Positions 57,151 to 64,000 of a stretch of DNA of 64,000 nucleotides are shown one piece after another; within the stretch, counting starts at the first letter, position 1, and each line of letters opens with the position of its first letter. The notes beneath the pieces were generated by a model. It made no database searches and had not been told where the DNA came from. It saw only the letters and a program-made list of their open reading frames with translations. The position numbers and the translations under genes were made by a program. Source of the stretch: Hetaerina americana (Eukaryota > Arthropoda > Insecta > Odonata > Calopterygidae); assembly GCA_022747635.1 (NCBI GenBank), contig JAKTNV010000003.1, positions 14,688,911 through 14,752,910 on the forward strand. The letters are read 5' to 3'.

Positions 57151-57720
57151 CGCAATACCTCGTGTGCCTGAAGCGATAGCGTGGACTCCGTGACGAGGGA
57201 ACCGACTCTTTCGCCGGTCGTCATAGCACCACTCTCCCATCCTTCCTTCCCCCCCCTTCCTCGGCTCTTTGTGCCACCGCCTCCGCCCCTCCCCCCTACC
57301 TTCACCCAGCTACCCCCTCTACCGCTAAAGACATCCATCACCCCCTAGTTATCCACTCGTCCACCTCCGGAGTCCATCATCTGTCAGCTTCGCCGCACAC
57401 TTCACCCCTCCCCCCTGTCCCGCTCCTTCCTTTTTTTTCCTCCTCCCCCTCACCCACCCCCCTCTTACCACCTCCCGTCTCGGAAACCTTCCCACCCCTA
57501 ACTCCGTCCCAAATGCGTTCGGAGGGGTGGCAACAGTGCACTCTCCTTTATCTGCCGCAATCCCCGACCCTCCACTTCCCGCCCCTCGCCCTCCTCCGCC
57601 GCACCCGCCTCAGACGACGACACTCGGCGCCACCGAGCGAGCGAGAGAAGACGAGGGACAAGGAGGCCGCCATGTCACTTCGCACAGGATTCACGGCGTA
57701 CAAAACCTAGAGCACCTCCT
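57151..57720. repeat. C-rich tract with CpG-bearing end
   Basis: C/T-rich DNA with long C runs at about 57230-57500 passes into CpG-bearing DNA (about 57540-57680; gacgacactcggcgccaccg). ORFs of 65-91 codons are Pro/Arg-rich and open in two + frames. Confidence 0.7.
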
Positions 57721-58399
57721 GGGGATAATGGCCTCGGGCTCGCCGCGAAGGCGTCTGATTTTCACGTGTCGGGTGGTTGAAGTTTCCCACGATCGGTTGT
57801 AAAAGCCAAGTTACAGCCACAATTGAATGCATCCTGTTAAGGCTTGCAAGGTTTAGATGGAATGTTTTATTTTGCGAGGGAAGCATCCGATACGACTGTA
57901 AGGAGAATATACCGACGAACGATCATTTCTGCGTCAGGATTACGCGGTAAAATATTTAAGTAAATTTGGAAACGGAGGTTTCAACCATGAAGAATCACAG
58001 TGTAAGAAAACCGAAATGGCAATTGTTGCTTGGATGAATGCGAAGCAAGGAAATGCGTTTTCTGTTGATGTGTCTGCAAAGATTTTCATTTTGCACCATG
58101 CTAAACCCAAAGATTTTTACGATGGGCCTGTTTAGAAAAATATATGGATATGCATGGAGAGTTATAAATACATTTGCACATGCCACAGATCCAGTGTTAC
58201 AGGTATACGATGAGCATGAACGAACAGAGAGCGAAGATTAAGAAAATGCATCCTGCAAATCCAAGTTAAAGGTTGAATGGGGGGAAGGGCAAAAACTAGA
58301 ACTTATCTGGGAAATTTTTAGGTGAAATTAAGCAAAGTACAAAGGACACGAGAAGAATCTGCGATAAACAAAGGAAATGCTACGAGCATGCGAGTTGGT
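57721..58399. other. AT-rich DNA, nothing recognised
   Basis: A 67-codon + ORF (58038-58241) and a minus shadow ORF lack any motif. Confidence 0.45.
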
Positions 58400-58740
58400 G
58401 ACAAAGATTTTAGACAAAGCTCTAAGTTTGCATGAGTGAAAACTGTGATATGGATAATAGCTCGGGAAGCGAGCCATACATAAACCTATGGTTATGAGAC
58501 ATGGTTGTGGTAAAGAATGGAAAACATGCGCAGAAAAGAAAATAAATGAAGTTCTTAGCGTGACAGATGAGAAGAGAAGTTTTTCTGGGGATATTCAACA
58601 GGGCAGGAGAAATATGCCCTGCTTGGCAATGGAATGTTGACCAGTGATAGAGGGAATAATGCAGGGAAAGCAACGCAGGAGGAGGAAAAGCGAGAAGTCA
58701 TGTGGGATGGAACGTAGGTAGGCAGGATTTGTGCGGATAT
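58400..58740 (+). pseudogene. RTE/BovB-like LINE fragment
   Basis: A degraded + strand translation shows a KRKxxEVLSVTDEKRSFSGD-like block at about 58535-58595, then the VIEGIMQGKQRRRRKSEKSC block (about 58647-58706). These are the WTExKTNEEVLxxVxEERS and VIEGRMxGKRxRGR regions of the other copies. Stops separate the pieces. The recognisable 3' end and AAT tail are not present, so the fragment stops short of the terminus. Confidence 0.6.
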
Positions 58741-58916
58741 GAAGACTTTTGTTGTAATGTAGCGTGCTGCGGTGTTTAGTATAGTGTTAGAAGTGTAGCA
58801 GTAGAAGCCTCTGTGTCCAACAATACCTCTCTTTAACCGGTACAATACTTTTCCATGATAGCAACGGAAACCACCCATAAATATCACGATAAATCTGTAA
58901 GCAGATAAGATAAATA

Positions 58917-59669
58917 CGAGGGTCATCCGGAAAGTAGTACCCGTTCGTGAAATAAAGACACAAAAGTAAATATTAACAAACATAAAAAATTTTATTTGAA
59001 AGAGGATACTTTAAACTACTTCTCAACATAATCTCCAAGCAAATTAAGGCATTTGTCATAACGTGTGACAAGTTTCTGTATTCCTGCTGCATAGTCCTTC
59101 GCCGCCAGCTCATTGAGATACGCGAGGGACCCATCTTGCACAAATTTTTGCATAATGCAGATGGTGTTTAACAATTTCATGAACAATTGTTCGAGAAACA
59201 TTGGGAAAATGCTCACAGATGTCATCAATTGTGACGCGCCGATCGTTCCTCACGAATTCGTCAACTGAGCTCACCAGTTGGTCTGTAATGACAGACGGTC
59301 TCTCCGAACGCTCATCGTCGTGTGTGTTCCCCCTCCCCATGTTGAAGTTGCGACACCACCGCCGAACAGACGACTCGTCCATTACATTGTCTCCATACAC
59401 CTCCTTTAATTGGCGATGAATATCACATGGGCGAACGTTTCTTGCATTGAGGAATTTAATCACTGCCCTCACTTCACAACTGGCGGCGTTCTCAATTTTT
59501 TTAAACATTGTAAACAATCACAGAAACAACACAGGCAATGCTAGCGTCACGCAACTTGGCTCAGAGAAGGCAGACAAGCCACTGAAGCTATCTGACTTCG
59601 TCCAGCGGCTACTCGCGTCGTCAGCACTTCATGCGGCACGAACGGGTACTACTTTCCGGATGACCCTCG
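58917..59669 (-). mobile_element. Mariner deletion derivative with perfect termini (753 bp)
   Basis: The left end cgagggtcatccggaaagta and the right end are perfect inverted repeats over 33 bp by eye, continuing to cccgttcgtg. TA flanks each side (58915-58916 and 59670-59671). The minus strand carries an uninterrupted N-terminal transposase ORF and, downstream in another frame, the C-terminal end, with the catalytic core deleted between. Length is about 60% of a full mariner. The identical ends and unbroken ORF suggest a recent insertion compared with the 6824-7757 copy. It sits 177 bp right of an RTE fragment. Confidence 0.95.
59110..59517 (-). CDS. Truncated mariner transposase, DNA-binding region only
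   Basis: A 135-codon ORF opens MFTMFKKIENAASCEVRAVI and contains the first helix-turn-helix (KFLNARNVRPCDIHRQLKEV), a GRGNTHDDERSERPS link and the second helix-turn-helix (ITDQLVSSVDEFVRNDRRVT, HFPNVSRTIVHEIVKHHLHY). It reaches the CARWVP linker, which in intact mariners leads into the catalytic domain, then runs into unrelated codons and a stop. No catalytic Asp is present. A second frame (59016-59140) keeps the C-terminus, GSLAYLNELAAKDYAAGIQK and GDYVEK. The start Met at 59515-59517 is the likely natural one. The product could bind the termini without cutting, so a repressor-like role is conceivable but unproven. Confidence 0.8.
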   Translation of the reverse strand: MFTMFKKIENAASCEVRAVIKFLNARNVRPCDIHRQLKEVYGDNVMDESSVRRWCRNFNMGRGNTHDDERSERPSVITDQLVSSVDEFVRNDRRVTIDDICEHFPNVSRTIVHEIVKHHLHYAKICARWVPRVSQ

Positions 59670-59671
59670 TA

Positions 59672-62530
59672 CAATGCAAAATTCAACATTTTCCAAAATT
59701 TCAAATTTTTAGCCGAAACAAGTTCTTGTTTTGATTTAAATCGAATATACCCTGACGATTGAGTATTGAATGACGATTTAACACTGTTCCTTAGATCAAC
59801 TCATTAAAAATTCCTAATACATTCATCGATTAAAATCTGGAAACATTTAGGTTCAGCACTCGATTCGAAATTCAATTCATTTTGGAGTGGATGGCCTTGA
59901 AAATAATAACAAAGCAAACATTTTCACACAAACAGCGCAGCAATTTTCGTCACATTTTCTACACACTTTAATCATCGAATGAAGACTCAAATGTAAGAAT
60001 CTTTCAAATCGTAGGCATTATTGGTTTATGGGAGGCTATTTTGTAATAGTGATTACCGCACTCCCTTTCATTTTTATATGTCACACTTTTGACAACGGAA
60101 CACTTCAGGCTTTATTCTCATCTTTTATTGTCTCCCATGATTTCCAGTATCTCAAAAATTTGCAAACCAATCTAATTAATTAAAAAAGTCAAAATTTTGC
60201 CTCCTTTTCAGGAGTACTTTCAATACTTAACTAGAATTTGGCTTTAATCCTGTCCACATTTCAGCATAAGTACCGCTCTTGCAATTTCTTTGATCTAATG
60301 TTCCCGGGTCTCTCTCGCTCTCCTGCTGTTTCTTAATTTTCCATTTCTCTCCGGCACCAACTTACTTTTAATTAACCCCGTTCGTTTTTAGGTCATAAAA
60401 CTGTCGGCCGTAATCCTCTCGACTGGAGGATATATATATCTGGGACGGACTGGTGGTTTAACGACCCTAATAAGGCTGGCTGCGAGTCATTTCAAGGGGA
60501 CCGCTGATGAGCAAAGACGAAACAATTCCGACCCATATGGAGCCGAGCCCTTCTCAAATTTCAGGAGTACACCCATAACCCATCCTCCCCCCACCCCCGG
60601 CCCCTCAGTCGGATTCATCAAAACAAAACGATCTGATCTTTTAGGACACAAATTCTTATGAGACTCGATACATGAATTGCGCATAGGGTGCTTCCTCAGG
60701 AGGTTTAGGAATTGCAGGGCTAATGAAATATTTGAAGCTACACTACAATTAATATTACTTTTTTACTTTTCAAAAGAACGTTGTATTCGAGTGAAAGACA
60801 ATAATTGTCTTCGATTGAATGATGATTATTGAATTTGACTAGAATAACATTTCAATTGATACCGTTGAATGATTATCGCTCACTGTCAAAATGTACATTC
60901 ACAAAAGTGGCATTCTTCCCGCGAGAGAAATTCCAACGCCCAGAAAATAAGATTTTTGGTGTGCACAAATGTTATTGGTACAACTTTGAAACTGTGACGC
61001 AAACCAATAATTTTATAAGTTGTTTCAGAAGTTCCTGAACTGAAATAAATTTAATGCCAATGCCCGATATAACACTATACTCGCACATAATTTTATAAGT
61101 TTATAGTTTACTCATGCCGCTGAGAGAATATCGCTTACCCGTTTCAATATACCTACAGACTTTCCAAAATGGAGGGCTGAGTAACGCAAAATGCATGTCA
61201 CAAAAATCAACACTACTGTTTTTTTCAGTCGTCATTTTACGACCTGATAGTGCGTGAGTTATCAGCAAATAGGGCTTTAGACTTGTTTAATACGTTAAAT
61301 AAGTTATTACACCATCAAATATCGGATTTAGCTTCTTTAGGATATCAAGTTTCCGCGAATTATTTTTCATCCTTAGGTGCATCACTAACACTGCTACATT
61401 TCCATTAATTCTATTATGCGGCACAACAACTGAAAAACGAAACGTAGTGTAAAAAATGATTGTCTCAAATTTTAATCTGGTGAGAATCCTACCATTTTTC
61501 TTGATTCAGTGAACTTTTTCTTGAGTGCAAGCACATACTGCAATCGAAATATTATAATCGAAATAACAAAACTTCACCGATGTGCTGAGCTTCGGGAAAA
61601 GATGTCAAACGAAGATAGTTCCTGTGAACACAGTAGGTGTGGTATAGTAGGAGATTTTTGTGGGGTACCGAAAGCCCCTGGACGCTGAACCACATTGGTA
61701 AGTTGCCGTCCAACTGGAACTAACTCCCAACTTCCAAATATAAAGGCCTCCCCAAGAGCTTTAACAAGAGTTTAAAAATATCGACATGCAATTAGTGGCC
61801 GAAGATGGATATTTCAAGGAAGCAATATTTCAATTAAATGGATGGGTTCAATGCTGCCATCCTTCGAGGCCTACACTCTTAATCCCCTCACTTGAACTCG
61901 AAATTTAGCTCCGCTGTGTCACGATCCCATCTGTGAAAAGGAGCATATGGCCACGGAACGTGATTTGGTGAAGCTGTAGTGAATGAATGAACGGTTCTTA
62001 TCCAAACGATTCGTCTCTCAAGGAAATCATTCTGTGCCACTGTTGCGCTCGGCATTGAAGGGAAAACGAAAGGTCCGCTGGGCCATGCCATCACACGATG
62101 CAGGTCAGCAAGTCTCACTCCGCTTTCCACGAAACCGTCCGCGGCATATGACGCTGCGTCATATCGCTAAGAAGACATCTTTCGTCGGCGTCCCGAGTAA
62201 CATCTGCTCTTCATTGGTTGCAAGACGTCTTAATCTAAACAGGTTTCGTTGGATTTATGGACTCATTTTCTTTCACGATATAGCTTTCATTTACTCAGTG
62301 AAGCGATGCTGGCAAAATATTCAAACCAAGTCCACAAAATGTTGGGAGATAAAAGTTCCGAGGCAAACATAAACGCTCAAATACATATTCGGAGTAGTAT
62401 TCCATGGAAGAAAAGTACAATAGGTTGCTTTGGAGGGCAAGTAATTTTTTTATCCACTTTTGCAATGCATTTTCTCCACCATAAAGTATTAAATAAAATG
62501 CTTATAATACGTTAAAATTAAATTGGCGCA
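59672..62530. other. AT-rich DNA, no gene recognised
   Basis: About 2.9 kb with no ORF above 129 codons. The longest (61983-62372, +) opens MNERFLSKRFVSQGNHSVPL and has no recognisable family. A moderately GC-richer patch lies at about 61900-62180. Nothing else is supported. Confidence 0.45.
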
Positions 62531-62536
62531 AACTTA

Positions 62537-62573
62537 CAGTGATTTACTGATGTCTGCCCCGCGCAGTGTTTCC
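62537..62573 (-). other. Weak candidate microexon (37 bp)
   Basis: On the minus strand an acceptor-like cttctttttcaatattag precedes 37 bp ending in an aatcact/gtaagtttgc donor. Open frames include ETLRGADISKS and WKHCAGQTSVNH. The sites are decent, but no partner exon is identified and such pairs occur by chance. Confidence 0.15.
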
Positions 62574-62699
62574 ACTAATATTGAAAAAGAAGAAACGCTC
62601 TCGTTCGAGTTGCATCGTGGTGACGCAAAAAGATAAACCCTAACTCGTCCACCGAAGTGCGCAAACACGAAGGAATGCATCCAAGTTCCCTCAGAAGAG

Positions 62700-62965
62700 A
62701 TGCATGTATCTTTCAAGTTTTTCCGATGCCCTCCCCTTCTTTCCCTCTCATTAAACTCACCCCCACGACACCTCGCACCTCTCCACTTGCGCCGCCTGAT
62801 TCCTATCTCGTCGCCGAACCACTTATCCATTCAGCCCCCTCACTTTCAACCCTCTCTCCCACCCGCCCTCCATACTTCTTCCCCCACCCACTTTTAATAT
62901 CTCCACGGCTCTCCCTTCCTTTCCCTTCTCCCTGGCTGCCGACTCCACCTCCGCCTCTTTAGGTA
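62700..62965. repeat. C/T-rich tract
   Basis: Predominantly C and T on the + strand for about 260 bp; the 65-101-codon ORFs are Pro/Ser/Leu-rich. Confidence 0.7.
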
Positions 62966-64000
62966 CCTACTCTGAGCCCACCGCTCCCTCCCTTCTATCC
63001 ACTGCATGAGTGCACAAGCACACGTTTTATAGTCCATCATTCCCTCATTTCCATCTTAGTGCGCGCTCAAAGCTTTTTTTCCTTATTGTAATTTCCTGTA
63101 ATGAAACACTCGCAAGGAGACGCTTTCTTCACTAAAGATTTTCGGGTTTACCTTTTAAAATTGAGCCATAAGATGGTTCCGCAAGAGTAATGCCCACACT
63201 TAACATAATTTCGTCTGGTCATGATACACTCATTTTCCAATCCCTTCATTGCCTTCCAAAATGACTAATTTTTTTCCTCTCCCTTTATCGCTTTCCCAAC
63301 ATATTTTCCCCATCCTAACGATTACTTCAGAATCGTGCTTGTTTGAAAATTCTTCGACATCCATTTTTTTTTTGTTTTGAGGATCGTCTTCTTCATGAGA
63401 CCGGTCGATTTGCATTCCCCCTCCCTTCAAATTTTGTTCTCTTTTTCTTGCTGTTTTTTTTTTAATTCTACTCCTAAAGCAACTCTCTAAAACTTCATTC
63501 TGCACTTCGCCTTCATCTTCAAAGACCGATTTTCCGAAACAAACTACGATAAACTTTATAATTAGGCCTTAAGTCACATTTTATAGCTACTCGTTAGATA
63601 TGTTACTCGTTTACAATTTTATTTTAATTTACAGAATGTTTTGTTATCGAGCGATGCCACTTAAGTACTGATCCATACGCCATTGTATTCGATTGCAAGT
63701 ACTCTACTTCAACGCATACATTATTCAAATTATTCGCTCCTCATGAGCGAACTGACGAAGAAACAGGCAGAACTCTGGCGTCACATTTAACCTCGCCTTA
63801 TGCAAAGTGACCCTCGGATTTCGTTCTCATGGAATTCCGAACCCTATGGTGCGCACTGTGATCCAAAAGAAACCGTTATATGGATACGTGTATCATTTAA
63901 AACTCTTGCCTATCTAAAAAATTGAATTATCAATCTCGTGCTCTAGAAACTCATTCACTTAATACTGTTCCATGTTGAATCCCACAAAAGTTATGGAACA
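62966..64000. other. AT-rich DNA to window end, nothing recognised
   Basis: T-rich in places (63361-63470), with a 91-codon minus ORF (63230-63505) rich in Lys, Glu and Arg that lacks any known domain. It is likely a composition effect but cannot be excluded as an exon. Confidence 0.4.

Noticed and set aside
1..64000. CRISPR array, phage, operon or toxin-antitoxin system
   Set aside because: No regularly spaced direct repeats, no bacterial gene organisation and no recognisable bacterial or phage proteins anywhere; the content is eukaryotic.

Overview
The window reads as nuclear DNA of an arthropod, most likely an insect. It is AT-rich and repeat-dense, has no operon structure, and carries degraded mariner/Tc1 transposons, RTE/BovB-like and APE-type LINE fragments and tRNA-derived SINEs. 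No host protein-coding gene could be recognised with confidence. The species is not determinable from the sequence alone. Nothing here supports a bacterial, phage, CRISPR or toxin-antitoxin system.

Layout. 0-0.7 kb: (TA)n microsatellites flanking a 236-bp hairpin element. 0.7-6.8 kb: a CpG-rich island, two strand-asymmetric pyrimidine/purine tracts and featureless AT-rich DNA. 6.8-7.8 kb: an internally deleted mariner with both inverted termini. 9.6-10 kb: a CpG island. 13.1-16.5 kb: a retroelement cluster with LINE endonuclease and reverse-transcriptase fragments on both strands, LINE 3' tails and a tRNA-derived SINE. 18.1-19.0 kb: alternating C-rich and G-rich blocks. 19-30 kb: RTE 3' ends, two short hairpins, several CpG islands and a collapsed Tc1/mariner-type transposase at 29.45 kb. 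30-43 kb: alternating GC-rich tracts and AT-rich DNA with few identifiable repeats. 43.4-49.3 kb: a candidate small spliced exon, a rearranged RTE copy against a mariner relic, and two further RTE copies, one holding a nested hairpin element. 49.9-57.8 kb: GC-rich tracts, SINEs and a long hairpin element. 58.4-59.7 kb: an RTE fragment beside a well-preserved 753-bp mariner deletion derivative. 59.7-64 kb: AT-rich DNA and a final pyrimidine tract.

How the parts fit. The window is mostly a transposon graveyard. At least eight RTE/BovB-like C-terminal fragments share one 3' end with AAT-type tails. A separate APE-type LINE family leaves a GC-rich tail near 13.1, 16.0, 16.4 and 21.9 kb. Two tRNA-derived SINE families and four hairpin elements with a similar core fill the rest. 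Three mariner-type elements have each lost the catalytic core or its key residues. The CpG islands and strand-asymmetric tracts could be promoters or first exons, but their long ORFs are low-complexity and open in several frames, so none is called as a gene. Three or four possible small spliced exons are listed with low confidence.
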